NCBI GenBank assembly: GCA_964458415.1
Contig: CAYWIT010000005.1
Location: 1-64,000, forward strand
Direction of reading: 5' to 3'
DNA length: 64,000 nt
From: CAYWIT01 sp964458415
GTDB taxonomy: Bacteria > Pseudomonadota > Alphaproteobacteria > Micavibrionales > UBA2020
A program made the position numbers and the translations under genes. Below, one piece after another: positions 47,853-55,690 of the stretch (position 1 is its first letter; the number at the start of each line of letters is the position of its first letter). The notes under the pieces are model-generated. The model had not been told where the DNA came from and ran no database searches. It worked only from the letters and a program-made list of their open reading frames with translations.

Positions 47853-49223
47853 ATGACGATACATCTTTATAATACGCTGACACGCCAGAAAGAGGAATTC
47901 CGGCCGATTGATCCGAAGAATGTCCGGATGTATGCCTGCGGCCCGACGGTCTATAACTATGCCCATATCGGCAACGCGCGTCCGGCCGTTATTTTTGATC
48001 TGTTGGCCCGGTTGCTGCGTTATACCTATGGTAAAAAGCATGTTGTCTATACGCGTAACATCACCGACATAGATGACAAGATCATTCAGGCGGCGCAGGA
48101 AACCGGCGTGGCGATCGGCGCGATCACGGAAAAATTTGCCCGTATCTACAATGAAGATATGGGGCTGCTCGGGGTTGACCTGCCCGATCACCAGCCGCGA
48201 GCCACTGAATATATCACGCAGATGGAGCTGATGATTAACAAGCTGCTGCGCAGCGGACATGCCTATGAAGCGGAGGGGCATGTGTTATTCCATGTGCCGT
48301 CATGGCCGGAATACGGGCGGCTTTCAAACCGTAACCGGGATGATATGATCGCGGGGGCGCGGGTCGAGGTGGCGCCTTATAAAAAAGATCCGGCCGATTT
48401 TGTGCTGTGGAAACCCTCCGCGCCGGAACAGCCCGGTTGGGACAGTCCGTGGGGCCGCGGGCGGCCCGGTTGGCATCTTGAATGCTCGGCCATGAATGCG
48501 GCCATTAATGGCGATCATTTTGATATTCATGCCGGTGGCGAGGACCTGATCTTTCCGCATCATGAAAATGAAATTGCGCAAAGCGTCTGCGCGCACGGCG
48601 GCACGCCCTACGTCAACTATTGGCTGCATAACGGCTATTTGATGGTTGAAGGCCGGAAGATGTCGAAATCGCTGGGCAATTTCTTGCTGGTGCATGATCT
48701 GGTCAAGCAGTATCCGCCGGAGGCGCTGCGGATGTTTCTGCTTTCGGCGCATTACCGGCAACCTTTTGATTTCACGCAGGATGGAATTCTGCAGGCAAAG
48801 AAAACACTGGATCGTTATTATGGTCTGCTGCGCGACCATGCCGCCGTCGCCCCTATTGAAGAGCCGGTTCCCGCCGCTTTGGTGGCGGCGCTGGAGGACG
48901 ACCTCAATACGCCGATGGCGCTGGCGGAACTGGCGCTGGCGGCAAAACAGCTTTCTCTGGCAGCGGCGCATGATAGAGAACGGGCCAAAGGCGTTTTTCT
49001 GGCCGCCGGAAATTTTCTCGGGTTGCTGACGGAAGATCCGGAAGTCTGGTTCAAGGGCGAAGGGACCGATGCGGCGGCGATTGAATCTGTGATTGCAGAG
49101 ATGCAGGCCGCCCGGAAAAGCAGGGACTTTCAAAAGGCCGATGCCTTGCGCGATGTTTTGCGGGCGGCGCACGGCGTTGTCGTTTCAATCACCCCGGACG
49201 GAATTACATGGAGAAAAGAATGA
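47853..49223 (+). CDS. cysS: Cysteine-tRNA ligase
   Basis: CysRS charges tRNA-Cys in the cytoplasm. The 456-residue product has the class I signature YNYAHIGNARPAVIFD, the zinc ligands CGPTVY, HLECSAMN and HHENE (with FPHHENEIAQS), the KMSKSLGNFLLVHD loop, and a short DALR-type C-terminal region. AGGAAAG lies 7 bases before the ATG. Its stop overlaps the next gene by 4 bases. Confidence 0.97.
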   Translation: MTIHLYNTLTRQKEEFRPIDPKNVRMYACGPTVYNYAHIGNARPAVIFDLLARLLRYTYGKKHVVYTRNITDIDDKIIQAAQETGVAIGAITEKFARIYNEDMGLLGVDLPDHQPRATEYITQMELMINKLLRSGHAYEAEGHVLFHVPSWPEYGRLSNRNRDDMIAGARVEVAPYKKDPADFVLWKPSAPEQPGWDSPWGRGRPGWHLECSAMNAAINGDHFDIHAGGEDLIFPHHENEIAQSVCAHGGTPYVNYWLHNGYLMVEGRKMSKSLGNFLLVHDLVKQYPPEALRMFLLSAHYRQPFDFTQDGILQAKKTLDRYYGLLRDHAAVAPIEEPVPAALVAALEDDLNTPMALAELALAAKQLSLAAAHDRERAKGVFLAAGNFLGLLTEDPEVWFKGEGTDAAAIESVIAEMQAARKSRDFQKADALRDVLRAAHGVVVSITPDGITWRKE

Positions 49224-49423
49224 TGAATCAAAAATACCCCGAAATCCTGTTTGTGACTTCCGCCACGGATCATGTCGCCTGTAATGGCGGTGGCAGCGCG
49301 CTCGGGCATCCAAAAGTCTATTATACCTTTCACGGGCAAGACGAAGTGACCTGCGGATATTGCGGCCGGTTGTTCACGAAAAAAAACGTGCCGGGCGCCC
49401 AGCCCTATAAAGGGGCGGCCTGA
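49220..49423 (+). CDS. CHCC-type zinc finger protein
   Basis: The 67-residue product has the zf-CHCC pattern Cys-(N)-GHP-(N)-CGYC: ACNGGGSALGHPKVYYTF then TCGYCGRLF, as in the mitochondrial complex I subunit NDUFS6 and its bacterial relatives. ATG 49220 overlaps the cysS stop (ATGA) and has GGAG upstream; an ATG at 49208 is also in frame. It is followed after 2 bases by the Fe-S scaffold gene. A role in Fe-S protein or respiratory chain assembly is likely by family, not shown. Confidence 0.88.
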   Translation: MMNQKYPEILFVTSATDHVACNGGGSALGHPKVYYTFHGQDEVTCGYCGRLFTKKNVPGAQPYKGAA

Positions 49424-49425
49424 TT

Positions 49426-49866
49426 TTGCTGGCCGATGATCGCCTGCTGGCCCTGTATAGTCAGGAGCTGAAAGAGCTGGCCGCGCAGGTCGAGGAGCCG
49501 CGAGTCCTGAAGCAGGCCGATTTGTCCGCGCGGGCGCGCAGCCCGATCTGCGGGAGCGAGGTCGGCGTCCAGCTATGCCTGACGGACGGAAAAATAAGCA
49601 ATTTTGGTTACGATATCGAAGCCTGCGCACTGACAAAAGCGGTTGTCTCCGTCATGAAAGATGCTATTATGGGCAAAGCCAGAGAAGACGTTGCGGCGGC
49701 GGGGGAGACCCTGCGCCATTTGCTGGAGGGAGCGGAGCCGCTGCCTTCCGGAGATTGGGCGGCATTGAAAATACTGGTGCCGGTGCGCGATTATCGGGCA
49801 CGGCATAACGCGATTTTGCTCCCCTTTGCGGCGGTGGAGAAAGCTTTTGAAAAGAAAGGATTTTGA
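49426..49866 (+). CDS. Iron-sulfur cluster assembly scaffold protein (IscU/NifU-like)
   Basis: The 146-residue product is a NifU_N-type scaffold of the alphaproteobacterial kind: SPICGSEVGVQLCLTDG with the first Cys, YDIEACALTKAVVSVM with the second, and VRDYRARHNAILLPF at the end. A third classical Cys is not obvious, so it may differ in cluster binding from IscU. The start is TTG at 49426 with AGGGG upstream; no ATG or GTG is near. It is packed between the zinc finger gene and an unknown gene. Confidence 0.85.
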   Translation: MLADDRLLALYSQELKELAAQVEEPRVLKQADLSARARSPICGSEVGVQLCLTDGKISNFGYDIEACALTKAVVSVMKDAIMGKAREDVAAAGETLRHLLEGAEPLPSGDWAALKILVPVRDYRARHNAILLPFAAVEKAFEKKGF

Positions 49867-49867
49867 A

Positions 49868-50443
49868 ATGGACCCGAAATTCAGACAAGAGCGTCAGGAT
49901 GCGCTGAATGAAATCAGGGAGGCTTTTACAAAAAGAATCCATGATCTGGCCTTGCAGAACAATATAACGGATACCGGCACAATGCCGGATTACGCGCGGA
50001 TACAGGAAATGTTCCGTTGGCCTTCGACCATCCTTTATATCGTGGAGGATCTCGAAAAAAGCCGTCCGTTGAAAGAAGTTTTTTCCCGCGTCAGCGTCAG
50101 GTATGAATCTCAAACGGCGCTGGGGCTTGCCGAGGATATTTATCTATCTCCGCAAACGGCGGCGGACGGACGTGGCCGTGCCTTTGAAGAAGTGCTGAAG
50201 GCGCTGGATGTCGCGGCCCGTGATTTTGATATCAGCTATCAGCCGCTTTCCCGGGACATGCTGTCCTATTGGCAAAAGAAGCATCCGATCGCGGCGGAGC
50301 ATCTTGAACTCGCGTGGAAAGAGAACCTGCGTCATTTTATGGGCGTGGCCATTGCCGAGAGCCGGGCCGTTATCGAGAATCTGCGCGATCATCCGCCGAC
50401 GCCCCCGGGGCCGCAGCCGCATTGGCCGACGGTCGGGCCTTAA
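49868..50443 (+). CDS. Unknown soluble helical protein
   Basis: The 191-residue product starts one base after the scaffold stop, behind AAAGGA. It is charged and mostly helical (KFRQERQDALNEIREAFTKR at the N-terminus; AEHLELAWKENLRHFMG near the C-terminus) and ends in a Pro-rich tail (HPPTPPGPQPHWP). No signal peptide, membrane segment or known motif was seen. The close packing behind cysS, the zinc finger and the scaffold suggests co-expression, but says little about function. Confidence 0.7.
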   Translation: MDPKFRQERQDALNEIREAFTKRIHDLALQNNITDTGTMPDYARIQEMFRWPSTILYIVEDLEKSRPLKEVFSRVSVRYESQTALGLAEDIYLSPQTAADGRGRAFEEVLKALDVAARDFDISYQPLSRDMLSYWQKKHPIAAEHLELAWKENLRHFMGVAIAESRAVIENLRDHPPTPPGPQPHWPTVGP

Positions 50444-50501
50444 GAGGGGATATCCACTCTATCGCTGGGGAATAGGTATGCCAAGAAGGATTAGGCGCAG
50501 G

Positions 50502-51113
50502 TCATTTCGGACCGAGTGTATTTTTCGTGCTGCGTTTTCTTGGAGCAGACGACTCTAGAATTGCTTTTTCAAGGCGTTCCATCCGCCCCGCCAAATCATG
50601 CAGGACATCCAGTTCTTTTCCCTTATGTAGGGGCATTTCTTGGTGTTCTGGTATATTTTTACCCGTTACGCCCTGGCCTTTGCCGGCGCTGACTTTATCG
50701 GCAACCTCATCAGCCGTCTCAAGAACGTAAAGTTTGTTCGTTGTACCGGTACCATAGTAATGGACATTTTTTTTAAGCGTGACAAGCGCGTGCATACAAA
50801 CGCCAGAGTCTTCTTTAATGGGGGTGAAATCATCAAAAATAATAGCAGCTCTTTTGACGGTGCCGCCTGTCGTTATATGACCAAGAGGTTTGGTAACTGG
50901 CTCTATTGATTTTATATCGTCGATCAGAATTTTCATATTAAAATATTCTACATGAGAGCGAGAGATTTTCATATCCTCGTCCTCGTTTTTTGGATAAAAC
51001 CACGCATCGGTTTTGATATATGCGCTGTTTAATTCAATAAAATCATCATGCTGGAGCTTTCTGACCTCTCCGTTTTCAACTACATAACCAAACTCATTTT
51101 TTTTGTTTGTCAT
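50502..51113 (-). CDS. Unknown protein in an AT-rich stretch
   Basis: The 203-residue product starts at ATG 51113, chosen for AGGAGA seven bases upstream; an earlier ATG at 51164 adds 17 residues. Features are FGYVVENGEVRKLQHDDFIEL, a central RAAIIFDDFTPIKEDSGVCMH, VTLKKNVHYYGTG and a coiled C-terminal DLAGRMERLEKAIL followed by a basic tail. The DNA is clearly richer in A and T than the neighbours, and codons such as ATA and AAT are frequent, which suggests transfer from elsewhere. Nothing in it was recognised. Confidence 0.65.
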   Translation of the reverse strand: MTNKKNEFGYVVENGEVRKLQHDDFIELNSAYIKTDAWFYPKNEDEDMKISRSHVEYFNMKILIDDIKSIEPVTKPLGHITTGGTVKRAAIIFDDFTPIKEDSGVCMHALVTLKKNVHYYGTGTTNKLYVLETADEVADKVSAGKGQGVTGKNIPEHQEMPLHKGKELDVLHDLAGRMERLEKAILESSAPRKRSTKNTLGPK

Positions 51114-51328
51114 TATTATTTCTCCTGAATTTAAAAGTAGAGGATCAAAATGATATTTTTTCATATTAGGGAGATTCGAAAAAATGTCAATAACATAAAA
51201 CTGAACTCAAAACTGCTATGAAAGGTGGTCTGTTATTATAACACAGCTGAACCTAGATCCAATTATAGCATATTGGTAATATCTGTCTGTGCAGGACTCT
51301 TGACAGGGTCGTCAATTCCGTAAAACCA
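51114..51328. other. AT-rich intergenic region, no gene seen
   Basis: About 215 bases between the AT-rich unknown gene and the hsp20 promoter. No credible ORF, tRNA or terminator was found on either strand. It should contain the promoter of the minus-strand gene. CTTGAC occurs at its downstream edge, but without a matching -10 box at standard spacing. Confidence 0.5.
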
Positions 51329-51359
51329 CTTGTCACGCCGCAGCGATGGACTATATAAT
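51329..51359 (+). promoter_or_regulatory. Heat-shock / sigma-70-like promoter of hsp20
   Basis: TTGTCA (51330-51335) is followed after 18 bases by a perfect TATAAT (51354-51359). Read as CTTGTC-N16-CTATATAA, the same stretch fits the alphaproteobacterial RpoH pattern CTTGNC-N16/17-CYTATNT. It lies about 85 bases before the hsp20 start, so the mRNA carries a long leader. Confidence 0.6.
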
Positions 51360-51365
51360 GAAACA

Positions 51366-51443
51366 AGAGCACAAAAAAGCAGGGTAGCCCAAGGTGGGGA
51401 CTCGGCAGGTGTATGATAACGCTCGCTTTTAAAAAGGAGCAGG
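51366..51443 (+). promoter_or_regulatory. ROSE-like RNA thermometer in the hsp20 leader
   Basis: The leader ends in a hairpin where GCTCGCTTT (from 51421) can pair with the ribosome binding site AAAGGAGC (51433-51440). The pairing strand contains TCGCT, matching the conserved U(U/C)GCU of ROSE elements, whose G opposes a G of the Shine-Dalgarno. The leader length of about 78 bases and the position before an ibpA-type small heat-shock gene also fit. Melting at high temperature would free the start. Structure was paired by hand only. Confidence 0.6.
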
Positions 51444-51962
51444 ATGACTATGACCAGAAGAATCTCTCTTTTTGACAGTCCATTTCTCTTGGGATTCGAC
51501 CAGTTCGAGCGGGCGCTGGATCGCGCCGCGCGAGCCTCTTCCGAAGGCTATCCCCCCTATAATATCGAACAGCTTGGGGAAACCCAGCTGCGGATCACCA
51601 TCGCGGTGGCGGGTTTTGAAATGGAAGATCTTTCTGTCCAGCTCGAGCAAAACCAGCTCATTATCCGGGGCCGGAAACAGGGGGAAGAAGATGCCGAACG
51701 GGTCTTTTTGCATCGCGGGATCGCGACCCGGCAATTCCAGCGTGCTTTTATCCTCAGCGATGATATCGAGATCGTTGGCGCGACGATGGATAATGGCTTG
51801 TTGAATATCGATTTGCGCCGTCTGGTACCGGAAACGACAGTACAGACGATCCGGATCAGCGCGGCGGATCCGGCAAAAAAAAACCGGACCATCGATGTCG
51901 GCGCGCAGCCGAAATCAGGGCAGAATAACGACAGAAATAAAAAAGAGGAGGGGCTCGCATGA
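51444..51962 (+). CDS. ibpA: Small heat-shock protein, Hsp20/IbpA family
   Basis: This ATP-independent chaperone binds unfolding proteins. The 172-residue product has the IbpA-like start (RRISLFDSPFLLGFDQFERALDRA), an alpha-crystallin domain (YNIEQLGETQLRITIAVAGF to about residue 140, with RGIATRQFQRAFILSDDIEI and MDNGLLNIDL) and a hydrophilic C-terminal tail. The ATG at 51444 has AAGGAG upstream; a second ATG two codons later is possible. It is preceded by a heat-shock-type promoter and a ROSE-like leader and overlaps the DUF1150 gene. Confidence 0.95.
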   Translation: MTMTRRISLFDSPFLLGFDQFERALDRAARASSEGYPPYNIEQLGETQLRITIAVAGFEMEDLSVQLEQNQLIIRGRKQGEEDAERVFLHRGIATRQFQRAFILSDDIEIVGATMDNGLLNIDLRRLVPETTVQTIRISAADPAKKNRTIDVGAQPKSGQNNDRNKKEEGLA

Positions 51963-52192
51963 AAGATAACATGATCTCCGAAAAAGATGGCGCGCTTTCG
52001 CTTTCGCAGCTCGATCTGCGCAAACTGGGACTGGAAGAAGTCGCTTATATCAAGAATTACAAGACGCAGAATGGCTTGCCGGCCTGGGTGCTGCATGCCG
52101 CAGACGGCAAGGCGGTCGCCGTGCAGAAGACGGAAGAGGCGGCCTGCGAGAGTGCCCGTCAGCAGAGCCTGACGCTGGTATCCCTGCATTGA
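51959..52192 (+). CDS. DUF1150 family protein
   Basis: The 77-residue product has the DUF1150 pattern LRKLGLEEVAYIKNY, WVLHAADGKAVAVQKTEEAA and a closing SLTLVSLH. This family of unknown function commonly sits behind hsp20 in alphaproteobacteria. Its ATG overlaps the hsp20 stop by 4 bases, so it would be induced with the chaperone. It converges on the rhomboid gene. Confidence 0.88.
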   Translation: MKDNMISEKDGALSLSQLDLRKLGLEEVAYIKNYKTQNGLPAWVLHAADGKAVAVQKTEEAACESARQQSLTLVSLH

Positions 52193-52199
52193 GGCAGTT

Positions 52200-52898
52200 T
52201 TAGTGCTGTATTTTCATGTGGGAGATGCGGCGATATAGCACGATTCCCGCCAGAAAGCCGCCGATATGGGTGCCCCAGGCAATGGGCGCATCTGTTCCGG
52301 GCGCGCCGAACAGTCCGAAAAACAGCGAGATGCCGATCCAGAGCAGGATGAAAGGCAGGAGCGGGTTCCGGCCCTGTCCCATCAACCCCTTGTCCCGAGC
52401 CATGACCAGAACGGCGCCGAACAGGCCGCTGATCGCTCCGGAAGCGCCGATGAGCGGGATCTGTTCTTGTGCATGCAGGAATAAATGCGCCAGCGCGCCG
52501 AACAGTCCGGTCAGAAAAAACAGAAGCAGCATGCGCCGCCCACCGATTTCCCGTTCAATGCCGGTGCCGAAGGCGAGCAGCGTCCCGACATTGACCCCCA
52601 GATGCAGCCAGCCCTCATGCAAGAACATATGGCTGAGGGGGGTGACGAATCCGGCAAGGCCCAGCTCCAGTCCGCCGGTATAGCGGGCCGGTACGAAGCC
52701 TCCCTGAAACAGCAGATTGAACAGGGCTTCCGGAGACAGGAACATTTGCACGATAAAAATGACGATCATTATTCCGGCCAAAGTCTGGGTTACTGGCGGA
52801 ATATTGAAAATAGGCTCGTGGGGCGGACGGGGCCGCCGTTCCTGTGGGGAAGGAAAGCGGGTTATATTGCTGTTGTCAGGGCCATTTTTGTTTGTCAT
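52200..52898 (-). CDS. Rhomboid family intramembrane serine protease
   Basis: The 232-residue inner-membrane protein has six hydrophobic segments and the catalytic dyad of rhomboids: Ser153 in LIGASGAISGLFGA and His211 in WGTHIGGFLAG. The conserved loop HEGWLHLGVNVGTLLAFG carries the oxyanion-hole His/Asn positions, and GIEREIGGRR follows. The N-terminal 35 residues are polar and Pro/Arg-rich. Active residues are intact, so a working protease is expected; the substrate is unknown. Confidence 0.93.
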   Translation of the reverse strand: MTNKNGPDNSNITRFPSPQERRPRPPHEPIFNIPPVTQTLAGIMIVIFIVQMFLSPEALFNLLFQGGFVPARYTGGLELGLAGFVTPLSHMFLHEGWLHLGVNVGTLLAFGTGIEREIGGRRMLLLFFLTGLFGALAHLFLHAQEQIPLIGASGAISGLFGAVLVMARDKGLMGQGRNPLLPFILLWIGISLFFGLFGAPGTDAPIAWGTHIGGFLAGIVLYRRISHMKIQH

Positions 52899-52995
52899 AG
52901 CGCAATTTTTCCATGGGCTTGATCAGACCTGACAGGAGCGAGTATGCTCCGTTACAGCTCTGAAAACAATTTGAGACTAACAGGAAGGACCGCAC

Positions 52996-54339
52996 ATGTC
53001 ATCAGCTCTGAAGCCAAACGATCTCGAGGCGCATTTTATGCCGTTTACGGCGCAGCGGGCGTTCAAGAAAAAGCCGCGGATGATCACCGGCGCCAAGGGG
53101 ATGTATTATTATTCCGATGACGGGCGGCAGATGCTGGATGCTTCCGCCGGGCTCTGGTGCGTGAATGCGGGGCATAACCATCCGAAAATCGTCGAGGCGA
53201 TCAGCAGGCAGGCCGGGCAGCTGGACTATGCCCCGAATATGTCCTTTGCGCATCCGTTGGCGTTTCAGGTGGCCGCGCGCCTTTGTGCCGAAATGCCGGG
53301 CGATATTGACCATGTTTTTTTCAGCAATTCCGGTTCGGAGTCCGTCGATACGGCGATCAAGATCGCCATTGCCTATCAGCGGATGCGCGGCAAGGGGACC
53401 AAGGTCAAAATTATTGGCCGCGAGCGCGGGTATAACGGCGTCAATATCGCCGGAATCTCCGTTGGCGGGATCGGGTATAACCGCAAGGTTTTCGCCGGCG
53501 CGCTGATGCCCAATGTGGATCATCTGCCGCATACCTATAATCTTGAAAAACAGGCGTTTTCCAAGGGGCAGCCGGAATGGGGCGGGCATCTGGCCGACGT
53601 GCTGGAGGATATGGTCGTGCTGCATGATGCCGAAAATATTGCCGCCGTGATCGTCGAACCGGTGGCCGGTTCAACGGGGGTGCTGCCGCCGCCCAAGGGC
53701 TATCTCGAAAAATTGCGTGCGATTTGCGACAAACATGACATTTTGCTGATTTTCGACGAGGTGATTACGGCTTGGGGGCGTCTGGGTCGCGCCACCGCCG
53801 CTGAATATTTCAACGTCCAGCCGGATATCATCACTTCGGCCAAGGGAATCAACAGCGGCACGGTGCCGATGGGCGCGACCTTTGTGCGCAAGCATATCTA
53901 CGATACTTTCATGACCTCGCCCGGTGAATTCGGCATCGAATTTATGCATGGTTATACCTACTCCGGTCATCCGCTGGCCTGTGCAGCGGCGCTGGCGGCG
54001 GCAGAGGTTTACAAGGAAGAAGGCCTGTTCGAAAATGCCGCTAAAATGGCGAAAAAATGGGAAGAGGCGCTGCATAGCCTGAAAGGCACGGCGCATGTCA
54101 TCGATATCCGCAACATCGGCCTGATGGGGGGGGTCGAGATTGATCCGGGCACCACGCGCAAGTATCCGCATGAAATGTCGCGGGCGCTGGAAGTTGTCGA
54201 TAGGATGTTTTTTGAACAGGACGTGGTGATGCGCTGTACGGCGAATACTCTGGCGATGTCGCCGCCGCTGATCGTGAACGCAGACCAGATTGACGAGATT
54301 GTAACAAAACTGCGCAAAACGCTGGAGTCTGTGAAATAA
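52996..54339 (+). CDS. Class III aminotransferase, omega-amino acid:pyruvate type
   Basis: This PLP enzyme most likely moves the amino group of beta-alanine or a related omega-amino acid to pyruvate. The 447-residue product begins with the subgroup start NDLEAHFMPFTAQRAFKKKP and has SAGLWCVNAGHNHP, FFSNSGSESVDTAIKIA, the PLP Asp in LLIFDEVITAWGRLG, and the Schiff-base Lys in ITSAKGINSGTVPMGA. GYTYSGHPLACAAALA follows. The start has AGGAAGGA upstream. The stop codon region is repeated 13 bases downstream. Confidence 0.92.
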   Translation: MSSALKPNDLEAHFMPFTAQRAFKKKPRMITGAKGMYYYSDDGRQMLDASAGLWCVNAGHNHPKIVEAISRQAGQLDYAPNMSFAHPLAFQVAARLCAEMPGDIDHVFFSNSGSESVDTAIKIAIAYQRMRGKGTKVKIIGRERGYNGVNIAGISVGGIGYNRKVFAGALMPNVDHLPHTYNLEKQAFSKGQPEWGGHLADVLEDMVVLHDAENIAAVIVEPVAGSTGVLPPPKGYLEKLRAICDKHDILLIFDEVITAWGRLGRATAAEYFNVQPDIITSAKGINSGTVPMGATFVRKHIYDTFMTSPGEFGIEFMHGYTYSGHPLACAAALAAAEVYKEEGLFENAAKMAKKWEEALHSLKGTAHVIDIRNIGLMGGVEIDPGTTRKYPHEMSRALEVVDRMFFEQDVVMRCTANTLAMSPPLIVNADQIDEIVTKLRKTLESVK

Positions 54340-54354
54340 GGTCTTGAAATAAGG
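54332..54354. repeat. 10-bp direct repeat at the aminotransferase stop codon
   Basis: TGAAATAAGG at 54332-54341, which holds the last Lys codon and stop, is repeated exactly at 54345-54354, 13 bases later. It is a shorter example of the 3'-end copying seen at sdhA and aroA, and could be chance at this length. Confidence 0.6.
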
Positions 54355-54391
54355 CCGCCATTCTTATGTCATCTCGCAGGGTTCCGGGCTT

Positions 54392-54420
54392 TTGCGGGGT
54401 GATATTGTTTGTGATATACT
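54392..54420 (+). promoter_or_regulatory. Possible promoter of the exported-protein pair
   Basis: TTGCGG (54392-54397) and TATACT (54415-54420) are separated by 17 bases, 18 bases before the likely start codon, which would give a very short leader containing GAGAAGG. Confidence 0.45.
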
Positions 54421-54438
54421 GGCAAGAGAAGGATGTTC

Positions 54439-55152
54439 ATGGCAATGCAGGGTTACAGGCGGGTTTTAGCGGCGGGGCTGTTGTTGTGGGTTAGCACGAC
54501 AACGGCGGGCCTTGCTTACGAGGGCGTGATTGCCCCGCAGGAAAGCGCTCCGCCCGCGGGCAAATCCGCCCTTGCCCCCAAGAGCGACGGCTACAGCGGG
54601 GTGATTGTTCCGAGCGACGGGAAAATCCCCACTGCTGACAATGCGGGCTATGGGGGCTATACGCCTATCGAACGCAAGCCGGAAATGTCGCTGGCACCGG
54701 GAACCTATGCCGCCCTGCCGAGCCCGAAATCGCTCGAAGATCTGAAAATGCTGTCGATGATTTATACGCATGACAAGGATATGGATGGCGTGCCGGATGA
54801 TCTGGATACGTCCTTTGCCTTGCCGCCCCTCGCTGCCAAGGTTCTGGCGCAACCGCAGTATCGCGAGAACGGGATGCTGCCGCGCGAGATGCAGGTAAAA
54901 AGGATGATTGATTATCTTTTGAAGCGCGTGAAAGAGAGCAAGCCCGGCAAGACGCGTCAGGAGAACATCGGCCTTGCCGAAGAGAGCTTAAAATCCATGC
55001 AGGCCGGAATGCGCGCCAAGAAAGGCATTTCCAAGGATGTCTGGCTGCGCATGGGGGTGCCGGATACCTATATCAAGGAAGGGCGCGAGGGGGATGAAAA
55101 GTCCCTGACGCGGATTGATGCGGCATTGGAAGAACTGGCGAAATACAAATAA
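54439..55152 (+). CDS. Exported protein with YxGVIxP repeats, unknown function
   Basis: The 237-residue product has a signal peptide (RRVLAAGLLLWVSTTTAGLA, cleavage near residue 26). The mature N-terminus carries YEGVIAPQES and YSGVIVPSDG, then a Gly/Tyr/Pro stretch (GYGGYTPIERKP). The C-terminal half is helical and charged, with IYTHDKDMDGVPDDLD, which resembles a calcium-binding thrombospondin type-3 style loop. ATG 54439 is chosen because GAGAAGG lies 6 bases upstream; an ATG at 54433 sits on top of that signal. The next gene shares the repeat. Function unknown. Confidence 0.72.
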   Translation: MAMQGYRRVLAAGLLLWVSTTTAGLAYEGVIAPQESAPPAGKSALAPKSDGYSGVIVPSDGKIPTADNAGYGGYTPIERKPEMSLAPGTYAALPSPKSLEDLKMLSMIYTHDKDMDGVPDDLDTSFALPPLAAKVLAQPQYRENGMLPREMQVKRMIDYLLKRVKESKPGKTRQENIGLAEESLKSMQAGMRAKKGISKDVWLRMGVPDTYIKEGREGDEKSLTRIDAALEELAKYK

Positions 55153-55164
55153 CAGGAAACAATC

Positions 55165-55677
55165 ATGAAAAAACTTATTATGGCGGCTTTTGGCGGCGTG
55201 GCTCTTTCGATGGCTTGCCTTTTGCCGGTTCAGGCTCTGGCGCAGGGCTATGACGGCCTTTTCGCGGCGGAGGATAATTATAGGGAAGGAACGGCACAGA
55301 TGGCGCCTGCGCAAGAATCTTATGATAGCGTGTTGGCTCCTTCCGGAGACGCGGAGGCGGGCGCGGGTTACGGCGATGCTCTGGGGATCGCCTCCATGCC
55401 ATCTTATGGCGCTGACGGTACGGCGATGGACGGCGACGATTTTAACTCCCTGATCGTGACCGGGGACATGAAGGGGCCGCATCAGATCCGCGAGAGCCAG
55501 CGCCAGTCGCTGGAAGAGGCCAAGAAAAAAAGACTGGAGGAAACACGCCGTATTAACGCTGAAGCAAAAGCGCAACGGGATCTGGCGCGGCAGGAAAAGG
55601 CCCGCAAACAGGCAGAGCTGGACCGGCAAAGGCAGGCGCAGGCCTTGAAACAGGCGCAGGAGCGCGCACGGAAGTGA
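55165..55677 (+). CDS. Exported protein with YD(G/S) repeats and a long charged helix
   Basis: The 170-residue product has a signal peptide (KKLIMAAFGGVALSMACLLPVQALA, cleavage near 27). The mature part begins GYDGLFAAEDN and has YDSVLAPSGD, short motifs like those of the preceding protein. The last 60 residues are a highly charged single helix (RQSLEEAKKKRLEETRR and onward), rich in Arg, Lys, Gln and Glu. AACAGGAAA stands before the ATG, 12 bases after the previous stop. The two are probably partners in the periplasm; function unknown. Confidence 0.72.
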   Translation: MKKLIMAAFGGVALSMACLLPVQALAQGYDGLFAAEDNYREGTAQMAPAQESYDSVLAPSGDAEAGAGYGDALGIASMPSYGADGTAMDGDDFNSLIVTGDMKGPHQIRESQRQSLEEAKKKRLEETRRINAEAKAQRDLARQEKARKQAELDRQRQAQALKQAQERARK

Positions 55678-55690
55678 CGGGCCCTTCTCG

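Noticed and set aside
50443..50460. 18-base imperfect palindrome centred on GGATATCC after the unknown gene as a terminator
   Set aside because: No T run on either side; could be chance or a protein site, but nothing supports it.
52938..52953. GGAGC-N6-GCTCC hairpin upstream of the aminotransferase as a riboswitch or terminator
   Set aside because: Only a 5-bp stem, no T run, no wider structure seen.
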